Below, in pieces: positions 16,415-29,700 of a DNA stretch of 64,000 nucleotides. The translations under genes and the position numbers were made by a program. Every line of letters starts with the position of its first letter. Within the stretch, counting starts at the first letter, position 1. This stretch comes from an uncultured Oscillospiraceae bacterium (GTDB lineage Bacteria; Bacillota; Clostridia; Oscillospirales; Ruminococcaceae), in assembly GCA_934526065.1 (NCBI GenBank), contig CAKSZX010000003.1, forward strand, positions 1 to 64,000. Reading direction: 5' to 3'. Below the pieces are notes generated by a model. It did no database searches. It was given only the letters and a program-made list of their open reading frames with translations, and was not told the origin of the DNA.

Positions 16415-17877
16415 TTGTTATAATCGCCTATTGAATAGTTGCTTTCTTCCTTAGTAACAAGAATATCATGAGGATGGCTCTCTTTAAGACCGGCACCTGT
16501 AATTCTTACGAATACGCCGTTCTTGTTAAGATCCTTAATTGTTGCAGTACCGCAATAGCCCATACCTGAGCGCAAACCGCCAACCAACTGATATACAATA
16601 TCTTTCAACTGACCACGATAAGGAACCATGCCTTCAACACCTTCAGGAACAAATTTTGACTTGCCGTCCTGGAAGTATCTGTCATTTGAACCGTTTGCCA
16701 TAGCTGCGGAAGAACCCATACCACGATAAACTTTGAAGTTTCTGCCCTTGTAAATTGTTGTTTCTCCGGGGCTTTCCTCCGTACCTGCAAACAATGAACC
16801 AATCATAACGGCAGATGCGCCTGCGGCGATAGCCTTTGTAATATCGCCGGAGAATTTAATACCGCCGTCGGCAATAACAGGAATACCGTATTTTTCGCCT
16901 ACTTCGGCACAGTCCATAACAGCTGTCAACTGCGGTACACCGATACCTGCAACAATACGTGTTGTACAAATAGAACCCGGGCCGATACCAACCTTAACGA
17001 TATCTGCACCGGCCTTAATCAAAGCCTCACAGGCCTCAGGTGTGGCAATATTGCCTGCCATAAGTGTAACTTCAGGGAACAATTCCTTCAACTTTTTAAC
17101 TGCTTTAAGAACATTTTCGCTGTGACCGTGAGCAGTATCTATTGACAAAAGGTCAACGCCTGCATTTACCAATGCTGTTGCTCTCTCTACCATGTTGTTG
17201 GTGATACCTACTGCCGCACCACACAAAAGTCTGCCATTTGCGTCTTTTGCTGACTTGGGGTAAAGAACTCTCTTTTCAATATCCTTAATTGTGATAAGAC
17301 CTTTAAGAACGCCGTTATCGTCAACCAAAGGAAGTTTTTCAATCTTGTGTTTCTTCAAGATCAATTCAGCATCGTCAAGTGAAATTCCCGGCTTAGCTGT
17401 GATAAGATTATCCTTTGTCATAACCTCAGCGATTTTTCTTGACATATCAAGCTCAAATCTCATATCTCTGTTTGTGATAATACCGATAAGAACCTTGTTT
17501 TCGTCAACAATAGGCACGCCTGAAATTCTGTATCTGGCCATAAGTTCGTTTGCGTCTGCAACTGTGTGGTCAGCTGTAAGGTAGAACGGATCTGTTATAA
17601 CGCCGTGTTCACTTCTCTTAACCTTATCTACCTCGGCTGCCTGTCTTTCGATAGGCATATTTTTATGAATAATACCGATACCGCCTTCACGTGCCATGGC
17701 AATAGCCATTCTTGACTCTGTAACAGTATCCATACTTGCGCTCATCATAGGAACGTTAAGTGTGATTTTGTCGCTGAGTTTTGTTACTGTTGACACATCT
17801 GCCGGAACAACTGTTGAATGCTGCGGAACAAGCAGAACATCATCAAAAGTAAGTGCTTCTTTTAAAATTTTGCTCAT
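16411..17877 (-). CDS. guaB: Inosine-5'-monophosphate dehydrogenase
   Basis: This 488-residue enzyme oxidises IMP to XMP with NAD, the rate-limiting step of guanine nucleotide synthesis. It shows the N-terminal LTFDDVLLVPQHSTV strand, a paired CBS insert at about residues 95-215 (VADANELMARYRISGVPIV, then LDDAELILKKHKIEKLPLV), the catalytic loop GPGSICTTR with its cysteine, and the GMGSSAAM flap region. A consensus promoter lies about 220 bases upstream. The leader has a TGTAAATA/TATTTACA hairpin, but I could not match a purine riboswitch to it. Confidence 0.97.
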   Translation of the reverse strand: MSKILKEALTFDDVLLVPQHSTVVPADVSTVTKLSDKITLNVPMMSASMDTVTESRMAIAMAREGGIGIIHKNMPIERQAAEVDKVKRSEHGVITDPFYLTADHTVADANELMARYRISGVPIVDENKVLIGIITNRDMRFELDMSRKIAEVMTKDNLITAKPGISLDDAELILKKHKIEKLPLVDDNGVLKGLITIKDIEKRVLYPKSAKDANGRLLCGAAVGITNNMVERATALVNAGVDLLSIDTAHGHSENVLKAVKKLKELFPEVTLMAGNIATPEACEALIKAGADIVKVGIGPGSICTTRIVAGIGVPQLTAVMDCAEVGEKYGIPVIADGGIKFSGDITKAIAAGASAVMIGSLFAGTEESPGETTIYKGRNFKVYRGMGSSAAMANGSNDRYFQDGKSKFVPEGVEGMVPYRGQLKDIVYQLVGGLRSGMGYCGTATIKDLNKNGVFVRITGAGLKESHPHDILVTKEESNYSIGDYNK

Positions 17878-18096
17878 CTTTTTTACCCCTTTTTCATTAA
17901 CTGTAAGTGATAAGGCAAAAGCCGAATTTTGTGGTTTTTGCCATTAGAATAAAGTTCTTGTAAATAAGAATTTCGGCCTATTTACAGGAATTTTATAGTA
18001 AGATATTTAAAAATTGGAATCTATACTGCAACGCATAAATTCCACATACCCTGAATAAAACAAATTTATTACAAAGCTCTTTTAAATATTTTGTCT

Positions 18097-18125
18097 ATTA
18101 TATGACAAAACCGACAAATAATCAA
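18097..18125 (-). promoter_or_regulatory. Sigma-A promoter for guaB
   Basis: On the minus strand TTGATT (18120-18125) is followed after 17 bases by a perfect TATAAT (18097-18102). The predicted leader is about 210 bases. The remaining 17,878-18,252 gap contains the tuf terminator and no gene. Confidence 0.7.
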
Positions 18126-18180
18126 CCTTTTTTGTGATTTTTTACAACTTTCTCATTTTTGCACAAAACCATATAACAAT

Positions 18181-18208
18181 AAGCCCCTTTACTTGTGTAA
18201 AGGGGCTT
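18181..18208 (-). terminator. Terminator of the str operon after tuf
   Basis: A perfect 12-bp stem, AAGCCCCTTTAC with GTAAAGGGGCTT, has a 4-base loop. On the minus strand it is followed by ATTGTTATATGG. It lies 45 bases past the tuf stop. Confidence 0.8.
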
Positions 18209-18252
18209 AGAGCTATTTAGATTTTAAATAAAGACTTAAATCAAAGCCTGTA

Positions 18253-19455
18253 TTATTCAATAATCTTTACAACAACGCCTGAACCAACTGTTCTGCCGCC
18301 TTCACGAATAGCGAAACGGAGACCTTCTTCGATAGCGATTGTTGTGATAAGTGTAACAGTCATTTCAACGTTATCACCAGGCATGCACATCTGAACGCCT
18401 TCAGGAAGTTCGATAACACCTGTAACGTCTGTTGTTCTGAAATAGAACTGAGGACGGTAGTTGTTAAAGAAAGGTGTGTGACGGCCGCCTTCGTCCTTCT
18501 TAAGAACGTAAACCTGACCTACAAACTTTGTGTGTGGGTGAATTGAACCCGGTTTGCAGAGAACCTGACCTCTTTCGATTTCAGATCTCTGGATACCACG
18601 GAGCAAAGCACCGATGTTGTCGCCTGCTTCAGCGAAGTCAAGCAACTTTCTGAACATTTCAAGGCCTGTAATAACAGTCTTCTTCTTTTCGTCAGAAAGA
18701 CCAACGATTTCAACTTCTTCGTTAACCTTGATTGTACCTCTTTCAACTCTACCTGTAGCAACTGTACCACGACCTGTGATTGTGAATACGTCTTCAACAG
18801 GCATCAAGAAAGGAAGATCAGATGTTCTTTCAGGAGTTGGGATGTACTTATCAACAGCATCCATCAATGCAAGAATGCAAGCATATTCAGGAGCGTTAAT
18901 ATCTGTAGATGTGCTCTCGAGAACTGCAAGAGCTGAACCCTTGATGATAGGTGTATCATCGCCTGGGAAGTCATATTCGTTAAGAAGATCACGAATTTCC
19001 ATTTCAACGAGTTCGAGAAGTTCTGGGTCGTCAACCTGGTCAACCTTGTTCATGAATACAACAATGTAAGGAACGCCAACCTGTCTTGAAAGCAAGATGT
19101 GTTCTCTTGTCTGAGGCATTGGGCCGTCAGCAGCAGAAACAACGAGGATAGCACCGTCCATCTGAGCAGCACCTGTGATCATGTTCTTAACATAGTCAGC
19201 GTGGCCTGGGCAGTCAACGTGAGCATAGTGACGGTTGTCTGTTTCGTATTCAACGTGTGAAGTATTGATAGTGATACCACGTTCTCTTTCTTCAGGAGCC
19301 TTATCTATGTTAGCGTAGTCTGTAAATTCAGCATCGCCCTTCATAGCCAAAACCTTAGTGATAGCAGCTGTCAAAGTTGTCTTACCGTGGTCAACGTGGC
19401 CGATTGTACCAATGTTAACATGCGGCTTAGTTCTTTCAAATTTTGCTTTTGCCAT
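18253..19455 (-). CDS. tuf: Elongation factor Tu
   Basis: This 400-residue GTPase delivers aminoacyl-tRNA to the ribosome. The G1 motif GHVDHGKT is at residues 19-26, followed by the DCPGHADY G3 motif and NKVDQVDD in the G4 region; the two beta-barrel domains follow. The start has AGGAGG 9 bases upstream. It is the last gene of rpsL-rpsG-fusA-tuf, 109 bases after fusA. An intercistronic palindrome (19504-19535) may stabilise or modulate the tuf message. Length and motifs are normal. Confidence 0.98.
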   Translation of the reverse strand: MAKAKFERTKPHVNIGTIGHVDHGKTTLTAAITKVLAMKGDAEFTDYANIDKAPEERERGITINTSHVEYETDNRHYAHVDCPGHADYVKNMITGAAQMDGAILVVSAADGPMPQTREHILLSRQVGVPYIVVFMNKVDQVDDPELLELVEMEIRDLLNEYDFPGDDTPIIKGSALAVLESTSTDINAPEYACILALMDAVDKYIPTPERTSDLPFLMPVEDVFTITGRGTVATGRVERGTIKVNEEVEIVGLSDEKKKTVITGLEMFRKLLDFAEAGDNIGALLRGIQRSEIERGQVLCKPGSIHPHTKFVGQVYVLKKDEGGRHTPFFNNYRPQFYFRTTDVTGVIELPEGVQMCMPGDNVEMTVTLITTIAIEEGLRFAIREGGRTVGSGVVVKIIE

Positions 19456-19503
19456 TTGAAAAATCCTCCTATTTTAAATGAAAAATGTCTAAAATCATTT
19501 TAT

Positions 19504-19535
19504 CAATAATCCCTCGAAAAATCAAGGGATTATTG
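19504..19535 (-). other. Intercistronic hairpin between fusA and tuf
   Basis: CAATAATCCCT pairs perfectly with AGGGATTATTG (11 bp). No T-run follows on the minus strand, so RNA processing, attenuation or mRNA stabilisation is more likely than full termination. Confidence 0.55.
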
Positions 19536-19564
19536 TAATTTAACTGTCAAAAATCTATGAAAAA

Positions 19565-21685
19565 TCAATCTTTTTTAGCTCTGTTAGACATAATTGTCTC
19601 AGCGATTGACTTCGGAACCTCTGCATAGTGGCTTGGTTCCATTACATAGTTGCCACGACCCTGTGTCTTTGAACGCAAGTCTGTAGCGTAACCGAACATA
19701 TTTGAAAGCGGTACAAGAGCATTTACCTGCTGTGCACCCGGTCTTGCTTCCGTACCCTGAATCATACCACGACGGCTGTTAAAGTCACCCATAACATCGC
19801 CCAAGTATTCGTCAGGAATAATTGTTGCAACCTTCATGATAGGTTCAAGCAATACAGGATTTGCCTTTCTCATAGCTTCCTTGAAAGCCATAGAACCGGC
19901 AATCTTAAAGGCCATTTCTGAAGAGTCAACTTCGTGGTAAGAACCGTCGTAAAGAGTTACCTTTACGTCAACTACCGGATAACCTGCAAGAACACCTGCC
20001 TGCATAGCGCCCTGAATACCCTGGTTTACAGGTTCGATAAATTCCTTAGGAATAGCGCCGCCGACAACAGCATTGATAAATTCATATCCCTTGCCCTGTT
20101 CGTTAGGTTCAAGTTTGATCTTAACATGACCGTACTGACCTTTACCGCCTGACTGTCTTGCATACTTCATATCAACGTCGGCATTGCCCTTAACTGTCTC
20201 TCTGTAAGCAACCTGAGGTTCGCCAACATTGGCTTCAACCTTAAATTCACGGAGAAGACGGTCAACGATGATTTCAAGGTGCAATTCACCCATACCGGCA
20301 ATAATTGTCTGGCCGGTTTCTTCATCTGTATATGTCTTGAAAGTTGGGTCTTCTTCTGCAAGTTTTGCAAGAGCAATACCCATCTTTTCCTGACCTGCTT
20401 TTGTCTTAGGTTCAATAGCAACACGAATAACAGGTTCAGGGAAGTTCATTGATTCCAAGATAACCGGATGTTTTTCATCACAAAGTGTATCACCTGTTGT
20501 TGTGTTTTTAAGGCCTACAGCTGCGGCGATATCGCCTGCGTAACATGTGTCAATATCCTGACGGTGGTTAGCGTGCATCTGCAAAATACGGCCGATTCTT
20601 TCGCTCTTATCCTTTACTGAGTTGTAAACAGTTGAACCTGCATCAACTTTACCGGAATAAACACGGAAGTAGCAAATCTTACCTACAAACGGGTCAGTTG
20701 CAATCTTAAATGCCAATGCTGCGAATGGTGCATTGTCATCGGAGTGGCTCTCAACTTCCTCGCCTGTCTCAGGATTGATACCCTTGATGGCCGGAATATC
20801 TGTAGGAGCCGGCATATAGTCAACAACTGCGTCGAGAAGTCTCTGAACGCCTTTGTTTCTGTAAGCTGTGCCGCAGAGAACAGGAACCATTGTGTTTTCA
20901 ATAGTAGCCTTGCGGATAGCTTTCTTAATCTCGTCAACGGTGAGTTCTTCACCTTCGAGATACTTCATCATAAGCTCTTCGTCTGTTTCGGCAACCGACT
21001 CAACAAGAGCATCGTGCATTTCAGCTGCCTTGTCTGCATATTCTGCAGGAATTTCGTTTTCGTAAAGCTTGTGAATGTCGTTTTTATCGTAAGTGATAGC
21101 AACCATTTTGATAAGGTCGATTTCACCAACATAAGAATCTTCGGAACCCATTGGGATCATGATCGGAACAGCATTACATTTAAGTCTGTCCTTCATCATC
21201 TGTACAGAGTTGTAGAAGTTAGCACCCATAATGTCCATCTTGTTGATGAAAGCCATTCTAGGAACTTTGTATTCGTCTGCCTGTCTCCAAACTGTTTCTG
21301 TCTGAGGTTCAACGCCGCCCTTTGCGTCAAGAACGCAAACAGAGCCGTCGAGAACTCTCAAAGAACGCTGAACTTCAACTGTAAAGTCAACGTGGCCAGG
21401 AGTATCGATGATGTTAATTCTGTGACGGTTCTTCTTGATGAGTGCCGGATCTGTATAATCTGAATGTGCCCAGTAACAAGTTGTCGCAGCAGAAGTGATA
21501 GTAATACCTCTTTCTGCTTCCTGAACCATCCAGTCCATTGTAGATGCACCATCGTGAGTTTCACCGATCTTGTGGTTAACACCAGTGTAGTAGAGAATAC
21601 GCTCTGTAGTAGTTGTTTTACCTGCATCGATATGAGCCATAATACCGATATTTCTGGTCATTTCAAGTGAAACGTCTCTTGGCAT
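19565..21685 (-). CDS. fusA: Elongation factor G
   Basis: This 706-residue translocase GTPase of the ribosome has the P-loop AHIDAGKTTTTERILYYTG, the switch regions RGITITSAA and DTPGHVDFTVEV, and NKMDIMGA. The domain IV loop sequence GGKGQYGHVKI and the C-terminal EF-G fold (MFGYATDLRSKTQGRG) are present. The start follows AGGAGG. It lies 68 bases after rpsG in the str operon. Nothing unusual was seen. Confidence 0.98.
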   Translation of the reverse strand: MPRDVSLEMTRNIGIMAHIDAGKTTTTERILYYTGVNHKIGETHDGASTMDWMVQEAERGITITSAATTCYWAHSDYTDPALIKKNRHRINIIDTPGHVDFTVEVQRSLRVLDGSVCVLDAKGGVEPQTETVWRQADEYKVPRMAFINKMDIMGANFYNSVQMMKDRLKCNAVPIMIPMGSEDSYVGEIDLIKMVAITYDKNDIHKLYENEIPAEYADKAAEMHDALVESVAETDEELMMKYLEGEELTVDEIKKAIRKATIENTMVPVLCGTAYRNKGVQRLLDAVVDYMPAPTDIPAIKGINPETGEEVESHSDDNAPFAALAFKIATDPFVGKICYFRVYSGKVDAGSTVYNSVKDKSERIGRILQMHANHRQDIDTCYAGDIAAAVGLKNTTTGDTLCDEKHPVILESMNFPEPVIRVAIEPKTKAGQEKMGIALAKLAEEDPTFKTYTDEETGQTIIAGMGELHLEIIVDRLLREFKVEANVGEPQVAYRETVKGNADVDMKYARQSGGKGQYGHVKIKLEPNEQGKGYEFINAVVGGAIPKEFIEPVNQGIQGAMQAGVLAGYPVVDVKVTLYDGSYHEVDSSEMAFKIAGSMAFKEAMRKANPVLLEPIMKVATIIPDEYLGDVMGDFNSRRGMIQGTEARPGAQQVNALVPLSNMFGYATDLRSKTQGRGNYVMEPSHYAEVPKSIAETIMSNRAKKD

Positions 21686-21753
21686 ATTTTCCTCCTAATT
21701 GATTGTTCAAACTGCCTCAGCCGGCCATACAGCCGGCATAAAGCAAGTGGTTA

Positions 21754-22224
21754 TTAGTATCTGTAATGAGCGAAAGCCTTGTTAGCTTCAGCCATTTTGT
21801 GAGTATCCTCACGTTTTTTGCAAGCTCCGCCGTTGCCGTTAGCAGCGTCCATAATCTCGCCTGCAAGTCTCTCACGCATAGTCTTCTCATTTCTGCTTCT
21901 TGAATACTGTGTGAGCCAACGCAAACCGAGTGTCTGTCTTCTCTCAGCTCTAACTTCCATCGGAACCTGGTATGTTGCACCGCCTACACGGCGTGCTTTA
22001 ACTTCAAGCAATGGCATAATGTTTTCCATTGCCTTTTCAAATGTTTCGAGAGGATCATTACCTGTCTTTTCAGCTACGATATTGAATGCATCGTAAACGA
22101 TTTTCTGGGCAACGCCCTTCTTACCGTCAAGCATGATGCTGTTAACGAGCTTAGTAACCAATTTAGAATTGTAAATCGGATCTGCAAGTACATCTCTCTT
22201 TGCAATATTACCTCTTCTTGGCAC
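21754..22224 (-). CDS. rpsG: 30S ribosomal protein S7
   Basis: This primary 16S rRNA-binding protein of the small-subunit head has 156 residues, the normal length. I chose the GTG at 22224 (protein starts MPRRGNIAKRDVLADPIYNS) because AAGGAGG lies 8 bases upstream and all S7 proteins start at this point. The longer frame to 22269 adds 15 residues not found in the family. The body carries GGATYQVP and ends AEANKAFAHYRY. Confidence 0.96.
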   Translation of the reverse strand: MPRRGNIAKRDVLADPIYNSKLVTKLVNSIMLDGKKGVAQKIVYDAFNIVAEKTGNDPLETFEKAMENIMPLLEVKARRVGGATYQVPMEVRAERRQTLGLRWLTQYSRSRNEKTMRERLAGEIMDAANGNGGACKKREDTHKMAEANKAFAHYRY

Positions 22225-22369
22225 CGTTCTTCCCTCCTTCATTAAATTTATGATATCTTTGGTACTCAAAAGTGTAAAAAAACTTCTGTCCGCACAAAAA
22301 GGGAATTATCTATATAAAGCCCTTATTTGGCATAAAATGTCATTTTACTAAAATTAAATTGCGGCTAAA

Positions 22370-22798
22370 TTACTTTTTAGCTGCGCCTGCCTTAGGACGC
22401 TTTGCACCGTATTTTGAACGGCTCTGCATTCTCTTGGCAACACCCTGTGTATCCAATGTACCACGAATGGTGTGGTAACGAACACCAGGAAGGTCCTTAA
22501 CACGGCCGCCACGAACGAGAACAACGCTGTGTTCCTGCAAGTTATGACCGATACCAGGGATGTAAGATGTTACTTCGATACCGTTTGAAAGACGAACTCT
22601 GGCTACTTTTCTCAAAGCTGAGTTTGGCTTCTTAGGTGTCATTGTTCTAACAGCTGTACATACACCACGCTTCTGAGGTGCTGACTGATCTGTAGCTACC
22701 TTCTTATGGCTGTTGTAACCCTTCTGAAGAGCAGGAGCTGTAGATTTTTTAACCTGTACTTCTCTGCCTTTACGAACCAATTGGTTAAATGTTGGCAT
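22370..22798 (-). CDS. rpsL: 30S ribosomal protein S12
   Basis: This decoding-centre protein has 142 residues from the ATG at 22798, which follows AGGAGG; a longer frame to 22870 is not supported. The conserved TPKKPNSALRKVARVRLSNG and PGIGHNLQEHSVVLVRGGRV segments carry the usual lysines, so no classic streptomycin-resistance change is visible. It is the first gene of the str operon, with a consensus promoter about 95 bases upstream. Confidence 0.97.
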   Translation of the reverse strand: MPTFNQLVRKGREVQVKKSTAPALQKGYNSHKKVATDQSAPQKRGVCTAVRTMTPKKPNSALRKVARVRLSNGIEVTSYIPGIGHNLQEHSVVLVRGGRVKDLPGVRYHTIRGTLDTQGVAKRMQSRSKYGAKRPKAGAAKK

Positions 22799-22876
22799 TG
22801 CAAAATTCCTCCTATTACAATTATTCCTATCATTTAAGTGTGCCGCGAAACACACAAAAACCAAACGCAAAACAAA

Positions 22877-22919
22877 TTGCGCCGAAAGTAATTGTACACT
22901 GTCGGCGCAATAATGTCAA
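22877..22919 (-). promoter_or_regulatory. str operon promoter embedded in a palindrome
   Basis: On the minus strand TTGACA (22914-22919) and TACAAT (22891-22896) are separated by 17 bases, a near-perfect sigma-A promoter. A 9-bp inverted repeat TTGCGCCGA/TCGGCGCAA (22877-22885 and 22902-22910) brackets the -10 box and is followed on the minus strand by TTTGTTTTG. The same bases may therefore terminate rpoBC transcripts or serve as an operator. Confidence 0.8.
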
Positions 22920-22972
22920 TAGTTAATTTTAAATATTTTTCAAAATATTCAAAATATTTTTAAATTTGCAAG

Positions 22973-26632
<3,660 letters not shown>

Positions 26633-26717
26633 ATTTCGCAAAACTTCCTTTCTTAATTGTTACGAAGGGCGTGTAATCCTAACCGTTATACGCCCTGTGA
26701 TGATACAAACGGTTTAT

Positions 26718-29700
26718 TTATTCAAAATCCGAGTCGTCTGTCTCATCCGCAACAGTTTCTGCCCGGGAAGAGAACTCAGAGTCCAAATCGGCCTCCGGGT
26801 TTTCGCCCACATTGTAGCCGTTTCTTACAGCAGCTTCGCTCTCGTCGAACTCACTGCTTATTTCAAGGGCTGTTTCTATCTTTCCGTCGTCCTCGTCGTA
26901 ATTCTGTCTAAGGTCAACTTCATTGCCCTCCTTGTCAAGAACACGAACATCAAGAGCAAGTGACTGCATTTCCTTGATAAGAACACGGAATGATTCCGGA
27001 ATGCCCGGTTTCGGTATTTCCTGACCCTTAAATATAGCCTCGTATGTCTTTACACGACCTACCATATCGTCCGACTTAACAGTCAAAATTTCCTGCAAGG
27101 TGTAAGCGGCACCGTAAGCTTCCAAAGCCCAAACTTCCATTTCACCGAATCTCTGGCCGCCGAACTGAGCTTTACCGCCCAAAGGCTGCTGAGTAACAAG
27201 TGAGTACGGACCGATTGAACGGGCGTGCATCTTATCGTCAACCAAGTGGTGCAATTTAAGGAAGTATGTGTAACCTACCGTAACGGGGTTGTCAAATGCC
27301 TCGCCTGTTCTGCCGTCGTAAAGTTTAACCTTACCTGTCTCGGACAATCCCGCTTCTTTCAACAGTTCAAAAATGTCTGTTTCCTTAGCGCCGTCAAATA
27401 CAGGTGTCATAACCTTCCAGCCCAAAGCTTTTGCGGCGTAACCGAGATGAACTTCCAAAATCTGACCGATGTTCATACGAGAAGGAACGCCCAACGGGTT
27501 CAAAACAAGGTCAAGCGGTGTACCGTCTTCAAGGAACGGCATATCTTCTCTCGGCAAAATTCTTGAAACAACACCCTTGTTGCCGTGACGACCGGCCATC
27601 TTATCACCTACGGAAATCTTACGTTTCTGTGCGATATAAACTCTTACAACCTTCAAAACGCCCGGCTTGATCTCGTCGCTGTTTTCAGGTGTGAATATCT
27701 TAACATCAACAACCGTGCCGTATTCGCCGTGAGGTACTTTCAAAGATGTATCTCTTACATCCCCGGCCTTTTCGCCGAAAATAGCCTTCAAAAGTTTTTC
27801 CTCAGGTGTAAGTTCTGTCTCGCCCTTAGGTGTGATCTTACCTACCAAGATGTCACCGCTTGTAACCTCGGAGCCTATGCGGATAATACCGTTTGCATCC
27901 AGGTTTTTAAGTGCGTCGTCGCCCACATTCGGGATTTCTCTTGTGATTTCTTCCGGTCCGAGCTTTGTTTCTCTGGCCTCGATTTCAAATTCTTCAATAT
28001 GGATTGAAGTGTAAATATCTTCCGATACAATTCTCTCACTGATGAGAACGGCGTCTTCGTAGTTGTAACCTTCCCAAGTTGTATAACCTACAAGTACGTT
28101 CTTACCCAGTGAAATTTCGCCGTGGTCTGTTGACGGGCCGTCGGCAATAACCTGACCTTTTTTAACTGTTTCGCCTTCGGAAACAATAGGTCTTTGATTT
28201 ATACATGTGCCCTGGTTAGAGCGCATAAATTTAATAATATCATATTCGTCGGTAGTTGTTTTACCTGTGCGAATTGTAATTTTATCAGCGCTTACTCTCT
28301 CTACGATACCGTCGTTTTTAGCGATAACAACAACGCCTGAGTCGTAACCTGCCTTGTATTCCATACCTGTTGCAACGATAGGAGCCTCAGGGCGGAGAAG
28401 CGGCACAGCCTGACGCTGCATGTTGGCACCCATAAGGGCACGGTTGGCGTCATCGTTTTCCAAGAACGGAATCATAGCCGTAGCAACTGAAACCAACATT
28501 CTCGGCGAAACGTCCATATAGTCGATTTCATCTCTCGGAGCTTCAAGAATCTGGTCACGGTAACGGGCAGCTACGTGATCCTTTACAAAGTGTCCGTTTT
28601 CGTCCAAAGGTTCGTTAGCCTGTGCAACAACATATCTGTCCTCAACATCGGCTGTCATGTAAACAACTTCGTTTGTAACAACGCCTGTCTCTTTATCAAC
28701 CTTTCTGTAAGGTGCTTCGATAAAGCCGTAAACGTTAATTCTTGCGTAAGTTGCAATGTAGGAAATCAAACCAATGTTCGGACCTTCAGGAGTTTCGATA
28801 GGACACATTCTGCCGTAGTGAGAATAATGTACGTCACGAACTTCAAATCCGGCACGGTCTCTTGAAAGACCGCCTGGGCCCAAGGCTGAAAGTCTTCTCT
28901 TATGAGTAAGCTCGGCAAGAGGGTTTGTCTGATCCATGAACTGTGACAGCTGTGAAGAACCGAAGAACTCCTTGATAACAGCCGTTACAGGTTTGATGTT
29001 GATAAGGCTTTCAGGTGTGATTGTATCCCTGTCCTGCTGATCCATTCTCTCACGGATTGTTCTTTCCATACGAACAATACCTGTGCGGAACTGTGTCTGC
29101 AAAAGTTCGCCTACGCTTCTGATACGACGGTTGCCAAGGTGGTCGATATCGTCATAAAGGCCTACGCCGTGGGCAAGGCCAAGCAGATAGCTGACTGTTG
29201 CAAAAATATCATCTATTGTAATGTTTTTCGGAATAAGTCTTTCACGGTTGGCAATCATAAGCTCTCTGAGCATATCCTTGTCGTCGCCGGCCTGATCCAA
29301 AAGTTCTTTCAATACAGCAAAGGAAACTTTTTCGTTAATGCCTTCTTCGTCAAGTTCCAAACCTGTGATAACCTTCGAGTCAACCATACCGTTTGAAACT
29401 ACTCTTACAACTGTGCCGTCCTCTTTCTTAACGTGCATTACGGAAACACCGTTGTTTTCGATTACATAGGCAAGTTCTTCGCTTATCTTGTCGCCCTCGT
29501 TGCAGAGTACTTCACCTGTGAGAGGTGAAACTACCATTTCGGCGGAAACTTCGCCTGCAATTCTGTTTGCAATGGAGAGCTTTTTGTTAAATTTATATCT
29601 GCCGAATCTTGACAGATCGTATCTTCTCGGATCGAAGAAAAGGTTGTTAATATGTGTCTGTGAGTTTTCAACCGTAGGCGGTTCGCCCGGACGGAGTTTT

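Noticed and set aside
17878..18090. Purine riboswitch in the guaB leader
   Set aside because: The conserved junction bases and paired loops of the purine aptamer could not be found; only a simple hairpin is present.
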